Source: Paenibacillus sp. CAA11
GTDB taxonomy: Bacteria; Bacillota; Bacilli; Paenibacillales; Paenibacillaceae
Direction: 5' to 3'
Length of the DNA stretch: 64,000 nt
Assembly (NCBI RefSeq): GCF_003060825.1
Contig: NZ_CP028922.1
Span: 1,040,501-1,104,500, forward strand
The notes below the pieces were generated by a model. That model was not told the origin of the DNA and searched no databases. It saw only the letters and a list, made by a program, of their open reading frames with translations. This document shows, piece by piece, positions 33,902 to 43,064 of the stretch (positions are counted from its first letter, which is position 1; each line of letters opens with the position of its first letter). Both the position numbers and the translations under genes were made by a program.

Positions 33902-34804
33902 ATGAATGGGCTAAGAAGGAGGCGGCTAAAGCTGGAGAAGGAGAAGGTATTGGTCACAGGTGCGAAGGGGCAGCTTGGCTGGGATGTGGTGCGGGAATAT
34001 GAGCAGCGGGGATATACAGTTTATGGGCTGGGCAGGGATGAGCTGGATATTACGGATGCAGAGGCATGTCAAAAGGCGGCAGTCTTGGTTAAACCGAAGA
34101 TTGCAATTCACTGTGCAGCTTATACGAAGGTGGACAATGCCGAAATGGATGCGGATGAGGCTTACCGCATTAACGCTTACGGTACTCGGAACGTAGCAGC
34201 TGCGGCGGCGGGTGTGGGAGCCAAACTGGTAGGGGTCAGTACGGATTATGTGTTCAATGGCAAATCTACCGTCCCTTATGACGAATTTTGTGCAGTAGAC
34301 CCGATCAATGTGTACGGGCGTTCCAAATGGGCGGGAGAGCAGCTGATCCGCCAGGTTCATGCCCGGCATTACATTGTGCGCACCTCCTGGGTATATGGTG
34401 CAGCAGGGAACAATTTTGTGAAGACCATGCTGAGGCTTGGAGCTGAACGGCCCATGGTTCAAGTTGTCCGCGATCAGATAGGCTCGCCTACGTATACCGC
34501 AGATCTTGCCAAGTCCATCGCTGATTTGACGGTAACAGAGCGTTATGGGACCTATCATATTTGCGGCGGGGGCCACTGCTCCTGGCATGAGTTTGCGGAG
34601 GCGATATTTGGGCTGGCTGGGCTTAGCGTTCAGACCGTTCCCATCCTCTCCAAGGATTATCCGCAGGCTGCCGCCCGCCCGGGCTATTCGGTTCTCAACT
34701 GCAGATCGCTGCGCTTGAACGGGCTGGCCGAGCCCCGTCCTTGGAGAGACGCGCTGGCGGATTTCCTAAGTAGCTATAAGGGGCGTAAGAGCAAAAGTCC
34801 ATAA
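33902..34804 (+). CDS. rfbD: dTDP-4-dehydrorhamnose reductase
   Basis: A 300-residue extended short-chain dehydrogenase that makes dTDP-rhamnose. The nucleotide-binding loop VTGAKGQLGWDV and the catalytic YGRSK (Tyr-x-x-x-Lys), with VSTDYVFNG before it, are intact. The RTSWVYG and RDQIGSPTYT segments are typical of RfbD. The start is uncertain: the ATG at 33902 has no clear ribosome site, and translation may have been coupled to the now broken rfbC. rfbA and rfbB are not nearby, so either they lie elsewhere or this is the residue of a lost rhamnose operon. Confidence 0.85.
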   Translation: MNGLRRRRLKLEKEKVLVTGAKGQLGWDVVREYEQRGYTVYGLGRDELDITDAEACQKAAVLVKPKIAIHCAAYTKVDNAEMDADEAYRINAYGTRNVAAAAAGVGAKLVGVSTDYVFNGKSTVPYDEFCAVDPINVYGRSKWAGEQLIRQVHARHYIVRTSWVYGAAGNNFVKTMLRLGAERPMVQVVRDQIGSPTYTADLAKSIADLTVTERYGTYHICGGGHCSWHEFAEAIFGLAGLSVQTVPILSKDYPQAAARPGYSVLNCRSLRLNGLAEPRPWRDALADFLSSYKGRKSKSP

Positions 34805-34899
34805 AGCGAAGAAATCCATAACTATGATACAATAAAGGAAATTATTCCCGGAAGGGTGATCGTGCTCTAGACCGGGAGTACATAAAGGGGAGTGGAATT

Positions 34900-35808
34900 A
34901 TGAGCCAGGAACCGGTTGTCCGGATGTCGGGCGTCAGCAAGAGAGTCGGCAGCAAGACGCTGATTGACCAGCTGACACTGGATATTCAGCCGGGTCAGGT
35001 GTTTGGCTTCCTTGGTCCTAACGGGGCAGGGAAGACTACGACCATCCGAATGATGGTCGGTCTGATGTCGATCTCAGAGGGAGATATCTTCATAGGTGGA
35101 GCTAGTGTCCGCCATGACTTTGAACGAGCTATGTCTATGGTTGGAGCCATTGTAGAGAACCCGGAAATGTACAAATTCCTCACCGGTTATCAGAACCTGC
35201 TTCACTACGCGCGCATGACGCCGGGGGTAACTAAGCAGAGAATCGATGAGGTTATTGCAAGAGTGGGGCTAACCGGCCGCATTCACGAGAAGGTCAAGAC
35301 CTATTCTCTCGGCATGCGCCAGCGCCTTGGCGTTGCACAGGCGCTGCTGCACAGGCCGAAGCTGCTGGTGTTGGACGAGCCTACCAACGGTCTGGACCCG
35401 CAGGGCATTCGCGAGCTCCGTGACTATCTGCGCGAACTTGCTGAGCAGGAAGGAACCACCGTGTTTGTATCCAGTCATTTGTTGTCCGAGATGGAGCTTA
35501 TGTGTGACAGGGTGGCTGTAATCAAACAGGGGAAGCTTGTTGATGTGAAAGAGCTCCGGGGCGAAGGGGTTTCTGAACAGCTTCTGGAGACGGTGTTCGA
35601 GGTTAATGATCCGTCACAGGCTGCCGCGCTCATCGGCTCCGGCAGAGTGGAGTCCGGGCGGTTTATCGTGTCGACTGATCGTGAGGGCACGGCTAGGATC
35701 AATGCCAAGCTGGTGGCTGGAGGAATTCTGGTCTATAGCATCCAAGTTCACACCCGTTCACTGGAGGATCAATTCTTGGAAATGACGGGAGGCGGGCAAA
35801 TTGTCTGA
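34900..35808 (+). CDS. ABC exporter ATP-binding protein (BcrA-like)
   Basis: A 302-residue ATPase with Walker A GPNGAGKTT (39-47), signature SLGMRQRLG, Walker B LLVLDEPTNG and switch His in SSHLLSEME. Sequence type and length match the ATPases of bacitracin/lantibiotic-type exporters. AAAGGGGAG precedes the ATG. Its stop overlaps the permease start by eight bases, so the two are translationally coupled. There is no adjacent sensor kinase or regulator. The substrate is unknown. Confidence 0.9.
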   Translation: MSQEPVVRMSGVSKRVGSKTLIDQLTLDIQPGQVFGFLGPNGAGKTTTIRMMVGLMSISEGDIFIGGASVRHDFERAMSMVGAIVENPEMYKFLTGYQNLLHYARMTPGVTKQRIDEVIARVGLTGRIHEKVKTYSLGMRQRLGVAQALLHRPKLLVLDEPTNGLDPQGIRELRDYLRELAEQEGTTVFVSSHLLSEMELMCDRVAVIKQGKLVDVKELRGEGVSEQLLETVFEVNDPSQAAALIGSGRVESGRFIVSTDREGTARINAKLVAGGILVYSIQVHTRSLEDQFLEMTGGGQIV

Positions 35809-36586
35809 TTACTTGAAGCTGATTCAGAACGAGAATATGAAAATATACAGACGTCTGCGGACCTGGATTATGGTCGGCATAACACTGTTGATTCCATTGC
35901 TGCTAGCAGTTGTTATAGTAACAAATATGGATAGGGGGGACATTAGCGCATGGGAGGCGATGGACACCCTGAATGGATTTTATTTGATGGTATCCATCTT
36001 CTCAGCTATTGTGTTTGCAGATATTGTTGCTGCGGAGTTCACCTGGGGAACGATCAAGCTGCTGCTGATCCGTCCGTGGAAGCGCACTAAGATTCTTGCT
36101 TCCAAGCTGCTCGCGGCACTGCTTTTTGCACTATTTCTGTCTGTTCTATTTTTTGGTTTTGTCTGGATTATCTCTTTCCTGCTCTTTCCAACCGAAGGCG
36201 TGGCGACAAGTGATATATTTCCGTCCGGGTATACTCCGCTAGCCTACACGCTGGAGTCGATGCTGTACCGGTTTGTTGATATGCTGGTGATCGCCATCTT
36301 TGCTTTTATGCTGTCGGCCGTGTTCCGTTCGGGAGGCCTGGCTATCGGTCTATCGATATTTTTGTTCTTTGCCGGCAATATCTTCAGATCCTTGCTTGAT
36401 CCGGAAGTGTATTCATGGAGCAAATACGTCCTATTCACAAATATGGGGCTTTCGCGGTATATGTTTTCATCCGAAGGCCCGGCAGGCATGACCCTCGGCT
36501 TCTCGGCGACGATGCTGGCGATCTATGTGATTCTATTCCTCGCTTTATCTTGGCTTGTATTTAATAAGCGGGATGTGGCGGCATAG
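35801..36586 (+). CDS. ABC exporter permease (ABC-2 type)
   Basis: A 261-residue membrane protein with six predicted helices, of the small ABC-2 permease group paired with BcrA-like ATPases. It starts at TTG (35801), eight bases after GGGAGG, inside the 3' end of the ATPase gene. The conserved cytoplasmic stretch EFTWGTIKLLLIRPWKR is the coupling-helix region. Together with the ATPase it forms a two-gene exporter unit ended by the terminator at 36617. Confidence 0.88.
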   Translation: MSDYLKLIQNENMKIYRRLRTWIMVGITLLIPLLLAVVIVTNMDRGDISAWEAMDTLNGFYLMVSIFSAIVFADIVAAEFTWGTIKLLLIRPWKRTKILASKLLAALLFALFLSVLFFGFVWIISFLLFPTEGVATSDIFPSGYTPLAYTLESMLYRFVDMLVIAIFAFMLSAVFRSGGLAIGLSIFLFFAGNIFRSLLDPEVYSWSKYVLFTNMGLSRYMFSSEGPAGMTLGFSATMLAIYVILFLALSWLVFNKRDVAA

Positions 36587-36616
36587 GTCCTGATTTTTGA
36601 CTGTTTAACAAAAAAA

Positions 36617-36658
36617 GAGGATCCCGGTTTGCCTGTTAGGGGCTGCGGGATCCTTTTG
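36617..36658 (+). terminator. Terminator behind the ABC exporter
   Basis: GGATCCCG pairs with CGGGATCC, preceded by A7 and followed by T4. Confidence 0.8.
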
Positions 36659-36692
36659 TTCTAGGTAGTCACCCTCGCTTCAGTCCTCTTTT

Positions 36693-37100
36693 CTAAGCCC
36701 GTCTAGCCTCAGCCTTTGTCTTCTTGCGTTTTTGGGGAACCGCTGCAGGGGCTTCGGCGATTTTCTCCATCCGGCTCTCGCCGCTGAGTACGCCTCCCTC
36801 GATAATGACAAAGGAGCGCGCTTCAACGTTGCCGACAATATGGCCGGTAGCCGTAAGCACAAGTTTGCCATCGGTAACGATGTCACCGAACACCTTGCCG
36901 GCGATCAGAACAGAGGCCCCCTTGATATTGGAGTGCGCTTCTCCGGTTCCGCCGACAATCACCTCACCGGTGCTCTCAATTTCTCCTTGAAATTTGCCCT
37001 CAATTCTAACTCCAGCTTTGCATTTCAAGACGCCCTCCATCTCGCTGCCCTGGCCGATTAGCGTCTCTGTTGGCTTGGCCTGCTTGAGATCCTTGAACAT
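36693..37100 (-). CDS. Bactofilin
   Basis: A 135-residue polymer-forming cytoskeletal protein. The core (about 12-110) is a right-handed beta-helix of short repeats (VRIEGKFQGEI, VIVGGTGEA, VLIAGKVFGDI, LVLTATGHIVGNV, FVIIEGGVLSG), and the tail is Lys/Arg-rich. GGAGG is spaced for the ATG at 37100. It follows the M23 peptidase gene by 26 bases on the same strand. Bactofilin-M23 pairs are known to place peptidoglycan trimming at defined sites. Confidence 0.92.
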   Translation of the reverse strand: MFKDLKQAKPTETLIGQGSEMEGVLKCKAGVRIEGKFQGEIESTGEVIVGGTGEAHSNIKGASVLIAGKVFGDIVTDGKLVLTATGHIVGNVEARSFVIIEGGVLSGESRMEKIAEAPAAVPQKRKKTKAEARRA

Positions 37101-37126
37101 AGAAAGCCTCCATTTCTTCATAAAGA

Positions 37127-38116
37127 TCATCTTCCATCTTGAGACGATTGAATATAAGAAAGCGGGTCGACGGGTTCATTGCGCTTCATGACTTGGAAAT
37201 GCAGATGCGGGCCTGTACTGCGGCCTGTATTGCCCAGCAGGCCGATGGTTTGGCCCTTCGAGACGGTCTCACCGGCAGCTACCTTGGCTCCGTTGAGGTG
37301 CATATACCAGGTTTCCAGTCCATTCGGATGGCGGACAATGATATAGGTGCCGCGAGAGCTGTCCTTCTCTACCGCAGTTACTTTTCCGGCGGCTGCCGCA
37401 AAGATTGGATCGCCCACCTCGCCGCCGATATCAATCCCTGCATGGAAGGCAGCGTGGCCGGAGAAGGGATCGCTGCGATAGCCAAAGCTGGACGTCATGC
37501 GTCTGGAAGGCGTAGGCCATGTCGAGATGGTCCCGGACAGGGTCTCACGCTTTACATGAGCCTGCTTCAGGGAGAGGGGGATGCTCTTCTGCATCTCATC
37601 AAGCATGGCCTGCATCTGTTCGAAATCATCTTCCGTCTCATGGGCCAGCCGCTCAAGCTCAAAGTCATGGACGGCAATGAACTCGCCGCCGAGCTGCTGT
37701 GAAGATGCCCAGGACAGGGAAGACAGCTTCCTTTCGGTCTGATTGGAGGAAGGTTTGCCCAAGAACTGTTCAAGCTCTGTCTCAAGACTGGACATATTAC
37801 TAATCTGTTGTTTAATAGCCTTGGACTGTTCGGATAGATTCAGCACCTGTCCCTGGAGCCTTCGCATGGCTTCATTCTTGTCGGAGACTACTGCTTCGAG
37901 GGTCAGCTGCTGCTCAGAGAGTCGGTGCTGAAGTCCGGCAATGGTCTGGTTTGATTTGATTTGCAGACTTATGATTAGGCTGGAAATGGACAAGAGAGCA
38001 AAGATGGGGACGCACACCATAACCGGTTTGGACAGGCGCAGCTGCCGGGCCGGGCGCCCGCCTTCACGGAGCACTAGCAGGGTCAGGCTGCGAGCTTGTC
38101 TTTGAGCAACATACAT
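37127..38116 (-). CDS. M23-family peptidoglycan endopeptidase
   Basis: A 329-residue protein with a basic cytoplasmic N terminus, one membrane helix (about 35-55), an extracellular coiled coil (about 60-190) and a LytM/M23 domain. Zinc-site motifs HAGID (in AAFHAGIDIGG) and HLHF (GPHLHFQV) are intact, so it should cut peptide cross-bridges. AAAGGAG is correctly spaced for the ATG at 38116 and not for the ATG two codons earlier. It forms an operon with the downstream bactofilin, which probably positions it. Confidence 0.92.
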   Translation of the reverse strand: MYVAQRQARSLTLLVLREGGRPARQLRLSKPVMVCVPIFALLSISSLIISLQIKSNQTIAGLQHRLSEQQLTLEAVVSDKNEAMRRLQGQVLNLSEQSKAIKQQISNMSSLETELEQFLGKPSSNQTERKLSSLSWASSQQLGGEFIAVHDFELERLAHETEDDFEQMQAMLDEMQKSIPLSLKQAHVKRETLSGTISTWPTPSRRMTSSFGYRSDPFSGHAAFHAGIDIGGEVGDPIFAAAAGKVTAVEKDSSRGTYIIVRHPNGLETWYMHLNGAKVAAGETVSKGQTIGLLGNTGRSTGPHLHFQVMKRNEPVDPLSYIQSSQDGR

Positions 38117-38383
38117 AGGCATCTCCTTTCCAAGCTTTCTCTAGCTTTTTTAACCATGTGACAGTATAATTTTCTAGTTGTACAACTATTTGAAGACCAT
38201 CCTTCAATTCGATAGCTTCGCCAAGCGGGGCCTATTCTTTATCTATTCCCGTTTCTCTTAAAACATGCCTTTAAGTCCTTGTCTGATATACATATAAATC
38301 TCCCGGGTGTTTAAGAAGCAGGCAGCCTGCCTGCGAATAAGAAGCTGTACATATGGTTAATGCTGATTGAGAGGGGGTTACCT

Positions 38384-39826
38384 ATGGTGGTTTTTGATTT
38401 GTGGCTGACAACCGCATTGCTTGCTTTTATATTCCAGATTGCAACCATTCTCATCCTGGAGTTTCGTAATCCCTCTAAGACGGTTGCCTGGCTGTTCATC
38501 CTGTTCTGTGTTCCGCTGATCGGCTTTGTCCTCTATTATTTTGTGGCCCAGGATTATAAGAAGCGCAAGAAGCTCCGCACACGGGGGACGCGCCTATTTC
38601 AGGAAATGAAGGGCCGCCTGTGGAAGCAATCCGTCATTATCGAATCGGTTGAGGAGATGCAGAATCCCGATTTTCTGCACCAGGAAAGGCTGTTCGGCCT
38701 GCTCTCCCACCTGTCGGAAAGCCCGATCACCGGATGCAATTCTACACGGGTGCTTAAGGATGGCGAAGAGACGTTCCGGGCTATGCTTGAGGCCATGGAG
38801 AAGGCCAAGGACCATATTCATATTGAATTCTATATCTTCCGCAGTGACATGATCGGAACCAAATTCCAGGAAGTGATGATTCGCAAGGCTCGTGAGGGGG
38901 TCAAGGTGCGTCTGATCTGCGATGGCCTGGGCAGCTATAAGCTCAAGCGTCCGTTCATTGACAAGCTGAAGGAAGCGGGAGTTGAGTTTCACTTCTTCCT
39001 CCCACCACTGATTGCGCTGATCGACCGCCGGGTGAATTATCGGAATCACCGGAAAATTCTGATCGTCGACGGTACGGTCGGCTTTATGGGCGGGATCAAT
39101 ATCGGGGACGATTATCTGGGTCTGTACGAGAAGATGGGCTTCTGGCGGGATACCCATGTAAAAATCGAGGGGGATGCGGTTTATTTTCTGCAGAATACGT
39201 TCCTGGGAGATTGGCGGCTTGCTTCCGGTCAGCGGATCAATGATCCCGATCTGTTTCCGGAGCATCATTGTAAGAAGAATGAACAGGTGCAGATTCTGAC
39301 AAGCGGTCCTGACCAGCATTGGGATGCCATTCAGGAGATGTGCTTCGGCGCCATTGCGGTTGCAAAGCAGCGTGTATGGCTGTCGACTCCTTATTTCATA
39401 CCGGACAGCAGCGTGTATGAAGCACTGAAGACGGCAGCCGTGAGCGGGGTTGAGGTCAAGATCATTATTCCATACAAGAGCGACAGCCGGTTTGTGCATC
39501 TTGCGTCTCTATCCTATGTCGAAGAACTGCTCCAGGCCGGAGTAAGGTTCTATCAATATACTAAAGGGTTCGTTCATTCCAAAATGATGATTGTAGATGA
39601 CCTGCTAGCAACAGTCGGCTCTGCAAACATGGATATGCGCAGCTTCTTCTATAACTTTGAAATGACCGCAATTCTGTTCGATCAAGGGCCGATTCGTCGT
39701 CTGATGGACGATTTCGAGCAGGATTTGCTGGACTCCCGTCCCATGGAGCTCGGGGAGTTCTCACGGCGTCCCCGTCTGCAAAAGGGTGCGGAAATTATGG
39801 CACGCATGCTGTCCCCGCTCTTATAA
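38384..39826 (+). CDS. cls: Cardiolipin synthase
   Basis: A 480-residue phospholipase-D superfamily enzyme making cardiolipin from phosphatidylglycerol. It has two N-terminal membrane helices (about 5-60) and two HKD motifs: NYRNHRKILIVDG in the first half and FVHSKMMIVDD with GSANMDMRS in the second. The start at 38384 has GAGAGGGGG six bases ahead, and an in-frame ATG at 38360 does not. Length is normal for Bacillales cls. It is a single gene. Confidence 0.95.
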   Translation: MVVFDLWLTTALLAFIFQIATILILEFRNPSKTVAWLFILFCVPLIGFVLYYFVAQDYKKRKKLRTRGTRLFQEMKGRLWKQSVIIESVEEMQNPDFLHQERLFGLLSHLSESPITGCNSTRVLKDGEETFRAMLEAMEKAKDHIHIEFYIFRSDMIGTKFQEVMIRKAREGVKVRLICDGLGSYKLKRPFIDKLKEAGVEFHFFLPPLIALIDRRVNYRNHRKILIVDGTVGFMGGINIGDDYLGLYEKMGFWRDTHVKIEGDAVYFLQNTFLGDWRLASGQRINDPDLFPEHHCKKNEQVQILTSGPDQHWDAIQEMCFGAIAVAKQRVWLSTPYFIPDSSVYEALKTAAVSGVEVKIIIPYKSDSRFVHLASLSYVEELLQAGVRFYQYTKGFVHSKMMIVDDLLATVGSANMDMRSFFYNFEMTAILFDQGPIRRLMDDFEQDLLDSRPMELGEFSRRPRLQKGAEIMARMLSPLL

Positions 39827-39845
39827 TGCTGTTTGGTGTGAGACA

Positions 39846-39909
39846 ATGGCCTCGTGCTCATGCTAGTGAGAAGGGTAAGTAAACCCATAGGGAGGCCATA
39901 GCCTTATTT
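39846..39909 (+). terminator. Possible terminator behind cls
   Basis: TGGCCTC (39847-39853) and GAGGCCA (39892-39898) enclose a second small stem and are followed by a T-rich CTTATTT. The loop is large and the tail weak. Confidence 0.35.
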
Positions 39910-39930
39910 CCTGGCTGTGACTTGGGGCTG

Positions 39931-40818
39931 TTAAGGCTGTAAATGCTGGAGAATAAGCTTTACCGATTGTGGCGGCACTTCTTGCAGAAGGTCGCCCTTT
40001 TGCGCTAGCCTGGCGCCAATATTGAGCAGGTGAAAGTCAGACGGGCGCGGATTGCGGCGCACCTCTTCCCAGGTAAGCGGCGTGGAGACGCTGGCCGCTT
40101 GGCGTGCACGGGGGGTATACGGAGCAGCTAGCGTCTTGCCGCCGTAGTGCTGGAGGTAGTCGAAGTAAATCTTGTCCTCGCGATGACGCTTCAGCCGTTC
40201 AATGGTGAACAAGCCAGGATACTTCTCCGTAACATACTTGGCGACAAAATGACCGATTAGCCGAAGCTCATCGAACGTAACTCCATACTCGATCGGTACG
40301 ATAATTTGAACGCCGGTAGCCCCTGATGTTTTGGGGACGGATTGCAGCCCCAGAGATGTCAGGATATCTCCTACATAGGCGGCTGCCTCCATGATTCTCG
40401 GTTCTTCCTCCAGCGTGGGGTCCAGATCAATCATCCACTCGCAAGGCAGCGATTCGCCTACATAATGAAGTGAGGGGTGGAATTCAATGGAGGCCAGATT
40501 GCCAAGCCATAGGAGCACCGGCAGACTGTCCATGACAATATAACGTATATTTTCATGAACGGCTGTCTTTACGAATTCGGGCAGCGGTTCCGGGGCATTC
40601 TTCTGGTAAAAAAACGGACTGTGAATGCCTCCCGGATAGCGGATCGTGGTCAGCAGCCGATTCGTGCAGTAACGCAGCAGATAAGGGGAAAGCTCGGCCA
40701 GTTTCTCCAGGTAAATTCGCTTGGTAATCCCCATTTCAGGCCATAGCAGCTTGTCCGGATTGGAGATGGGAATCTCCTGGCCTTCTACCTTAATGGATCC
40801 TTTAACAGCAGGGGGCAT
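39931..40818 (-). CDS. ligD: LigD-type polymerase/primase domain protein
   Basis: A 295-residue stand-alone copy of the polymerase domain of the end-joining ligase LigD (archaeo-eukaryotic primase fold). The catalytic acid pair is Asp131 and Asp133 in CEWMIDLDP. KTSGATGVQIIVP and KIYFDYLQ are also family motifs. In Bacillus subtilis and mycobacteria this domain is fused to the ligase. Here the ligase is a separate, divergently transcribed gene 160 bases away. AAAGGAG precedes the ATG. It would fill gaps with ribonucleotides during non-homologous end joining. Confidence 0.93.
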   Translation of the reverse strand: MPPAVKGSIKVEGQEIPISNPDKLLWPEMGITKRIYLEKLAELSPYLLRYCTNRLLTTIRYPGGIHSPFFYQKNAPEPLPEFVKTAVHENIRYIVMDSLPVLLWLGNLASIEFHPSLHYVGESLPCEWMIDLDPTLEEEPRIMEAAAYVGDILTSLGLQSVPKTSGATGVQIIVPIEYGVTFDELRLIGHFVAKYVTEKYPGLFTIERLKRHREDKIYFDYLQHYGGKTLAAPYTPRARQAASVSTPLTWEEVRRNPRPSDFHLLNIGARLAQKGDLLQEVPPQSVKLILQHLQP

Positions 40819-40978
40819 TCGGGATCACTCCTTTTTACTAGGCTTATACGAATTAAGTTATCCATCCCTTGAAGGAAGTATGAGGCAAGCGCGAAGGAAT
40901 GGGTTTCCTCTTATGGGGGTATCCTTTGGGAAGCGGAAGTGATGAAGGAGTATGGATTACTGTTATGGAGGAAGCCTG

Positions 40979-41926
40979 ATGAAGCTACAGCCTGTAGTGC
41001 CTTTTGAACCGATTACAACCGACCTAGCGCCTTCCGGTGAGAATTGGGCTGTCCAGGTCAAGTGGGACGGGGTTCGCATGCTGGTATACAATGATGGGGA
41101 AGCTGTGCGGCTGATCAACCGAAAGGGAAATGACCGCACCCGGCAGTACCCGGAGTTTGTGGATACCACGGCCTATTGCAAGGCAAGTTCGGTCATATTG
41201 GATGGAGAAATAATTGCCCTGGAGGGCGGGAAGCCTTCCTTTCATCAGATTATGAAGCGTGACAGCCTAAAGCGGCAGAATGAAATTCAATTCGCACTGA
41301 ATAGAGTTACAGCGATTTATATGGTGTTTGATGTGCTGTACCGGGATGGAGAGTGGCTTACGGATCTTCCGCTTAAGGAAAGGCAGAATATTCTGCAGGA
41401 GATTATTGTGCCGAGCGAAAAGGTTCAGCTGGTTCAGAACTATCCTGACCCGGCCCAGCTGTTCAAAGTGATGGAGCTTCAAGGATGGGAAGGAATCGTA
41501 TGCAAGGATTTGAACAGCGTATACGCCCCTGGAGGCAAGGATAAGCGCTGGCAGAAGCAAAAAATCTCGCTCGATCTATATGCTGTAGTTGGCGGAGTCA
41601 CCTACCGGGATGGTACCGTCAATGCGCTTCTGCTCGGCTTGTACAATGAGCGGGGAAACTTACGGTATATCGGCCATGCCGGAACGGGCAAATTTACGGT
41701 AAAAGACTGGAGCTCCATCACTGAGCTGGTTGAGCCGCTGCTCATTACAGAGCGTCCCTTCCTTAACTTGCCCGAACGCAGCAAAGGGGCGGCTTGGGTA
41801 CAGCCGTCCCTGACCGTGAAGGTTCAGTTCCTGGAATGGACACCGGGCGGAACGATGCGCCATCCGGTGATCCAGTCTATGGCGAATATTCCGCCAGAGC
41901 AATGCCTTACCACACAGAGCCTGTAA
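40979..41926 (+). CDS. ligD: ATP-dependent DNA ligase (LigD ligase domain)
   Basis: A 315-residue ATP-dependent DNA ligase. The nucleotidyl-accepting lysine is Lys28 in QVKWDGVRM, with LDGEII, VFDVLY, GWEGIVCKD and the motif V region KQKISLDLYAV following. A C-terminal OB-fold ends the protein. Neither polymerase nor phosphoesterase domain is fused. GGAGG is spaced for the ATG at 40979, and the longer frame begins at 40952. With the polymerase protein and Ku it makes a complete but split end-joining set. Confidence 0.93.
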   Translation: MKLQPVVPFEPITTDLAPSGENWAVQVKWDGVRMLVYNDGEAVRLINRKGNDRTRQYPEFVDTTAYCKASSVILDGEIIALEGGKPSFHQIMKRDSLKRQNEIQFALNRVTAIYMVFDVLYRDGEWLTDLPLKERQNILQEIIVPSEKVQLVQNYPDPAQLFKVMELQGWEGIVCKDLNSVYAPGGKDKRWQKQKISLDLYAVVGGVTYRDGTVNALLLGLYNERGNLRYIGHAGTGKFTVKDWSSITELVEPLLITERPFLNLPERSKGAAWVQPSLTVKVQFLEWTPGGTMRHPVIQSMANIPPEQCLTTQSL

Positions 41927-41980
41927 GGGTGATGAAGCCAAGATATATACTAGGAGGCCGTTAACCAAGCTTTATTGTTC

Positions 41981-42904
41981 TTAAGAGATGGTCTTTTCCT
42001 TCTTGGTCTTAGACGTGCTCTTCCGTTTGGGTCTCGGCAACTCAGAGCCGGCTGCATCCTCCGCCTGCTTGGCGGCCGCTTTCCGCGTGCGGGGCTTCTT
42101 CGCCGCAGCAGGTGCTGTGCCGGGATCGGTGCCAATCGGCCTTACCGCCTCAATGCTGGCCTGAAGTGCAGCCATCAGATCGATCACGTTGGTCTCCGGA
42201 CGGGCCGGTGCCAAGCTGACCTCTTCTCCAGCGACCTTCTGGTTAATCAGCGTCAGCAGGGATTCCCGGTAGTCATCTGTGTATTTCTCCGGTTCAAAGG
42301 GCGTTGACAGCTGCTCAATCAGCAGCTTCGCCATCGTCAGTTCTTTCTCGTTGACGCTCTCTGCCTCAGGCAGATTAGGCACCTGGGAGATCGGGCGAAT
42401 CTCATCAGGATAGAAAATGGTCTCCACCGCCAGACAGCCCTCCATAACCCGAATGGCTGCAAGACTGCTTTTGGAGCGGATCGCAATTTTGGCGATGCCG
42501 ATCTTTCCGGTATCCCGCATCGCTTCAAGCAGCAGCCGATAAGCATTAGAGCCGGCCTGATCCGGGGACAGATAGTAGGTCTTTTGAAAATAAATCGGAT
42601 CAATTTCCTTAAGATCCACAAAGTCAAGAATGGTGATGGTCTTGCTCGTATGGTCGGAGAGCTGCTCCAGCTCCTCCTTCTCAAACAGCACGTACCGGCC
42701 TTTCTCATATTCATATCCACGGGTAATTTCATCCCACTCCACGTCTTTGTCGCAGGCCGGGCAGCGACGGACATAGGAGATCGGGCTGCCGCACGCTTTA
42801 TGAATGTATTTCATGGAGATATCCTTATCTTCGGTTGCCGAGAACATTTTGACAGGGACGTGCACCAAGCCGAAGCTGATAGCCCCCTTCCAGACCGTAT
42901 GCAT
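41981..42904 (-). CDS. ku: Ku end-joining protein
   Basis: A 307-residue bacterial Ku homodimer subunit, which threads onto DNA ends and recruits LigD. The start WKGAISFGLVHVPVKMFSAT and the stretches RCPACDKDVEW and KTYYLSPD are typical. The C-terminal 55 residues are Lys/Arg/Ala-rich, an extension that in other Ku proteins binds DNA. AGAGGAG precedes the ATG. It converges with the ligase gene. A sigma-G-like promoter lies upstream, in keeping with forespore expression of ykoV in Bacillus subtilis. Confidence 0.95.
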   Translation of the reverse strand: MHTVWKGAISFGLVHVPVKMFSATEDKDISMKYIHKACGSPISYVRRCPACDKDVEWDEITRGYEYEKGRYVLFEKEELEQLSDHTSKTITILDFVDLKEIDPIYFQKTYYLSPDQAGSNAYRLLLEAMRDTGKIGIAKIAIRSKSSLAAIRVMEGCLAVETIFYPDEIRPISQVPNLPEAESVNEKELTMAKLLIEQLSTPFEPEKYTDDYRESLLTLINQKVAGEEVSLAPARPETNVIDLMAALQASIEAVRPIGTDPGTAPAAAKKPRTRKAAAKQAEDAAGSELPRPKRKSTSKTKKEKTIS

Positions 42905-42957
42905 GTGCTTTCGCTCCTCTCATCTTGAAGGCACTTCATTATTGGGCGTGATGCCTA

Positions 42958-42988
42958 TAGTATGAACCGTTCTGCGGGTTCTGTTGCA
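42958..42988 (-). promoter_or_regulatory. Candidate sigma-G promoter of ku
   Basis: On the reverse strand TGCAAC (42988-42983), an 18-base spacer and CATACTA (42964-42958). The -10 element is a perfect match to CATNHTA and the -35 is partial. Transcription would start about 46 bases before the ku ATG. Confidence 0.45.
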
Positions 42989-43035
42989 ACCAGAATTCGG
43001 ACGGTCAAGACGAAAGCAGTGAGAACTGTCAGTCC

Positions 43036-43064
43036 TTGCGGGCTTAGGAAGCGGCAGATATAAT
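43036..43064 (+). promoter_or_regulatory. Sigma-A promoter of the t6A operon
   Basis: TTGCGG (43036-43041), a 17-base spacer and a perfect TATAAT (43059-43064). A CCGG/CCTT stem with T6 (about 43110-43150) follows in the leader and might act as an attenuator. Confidence 0.6.
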
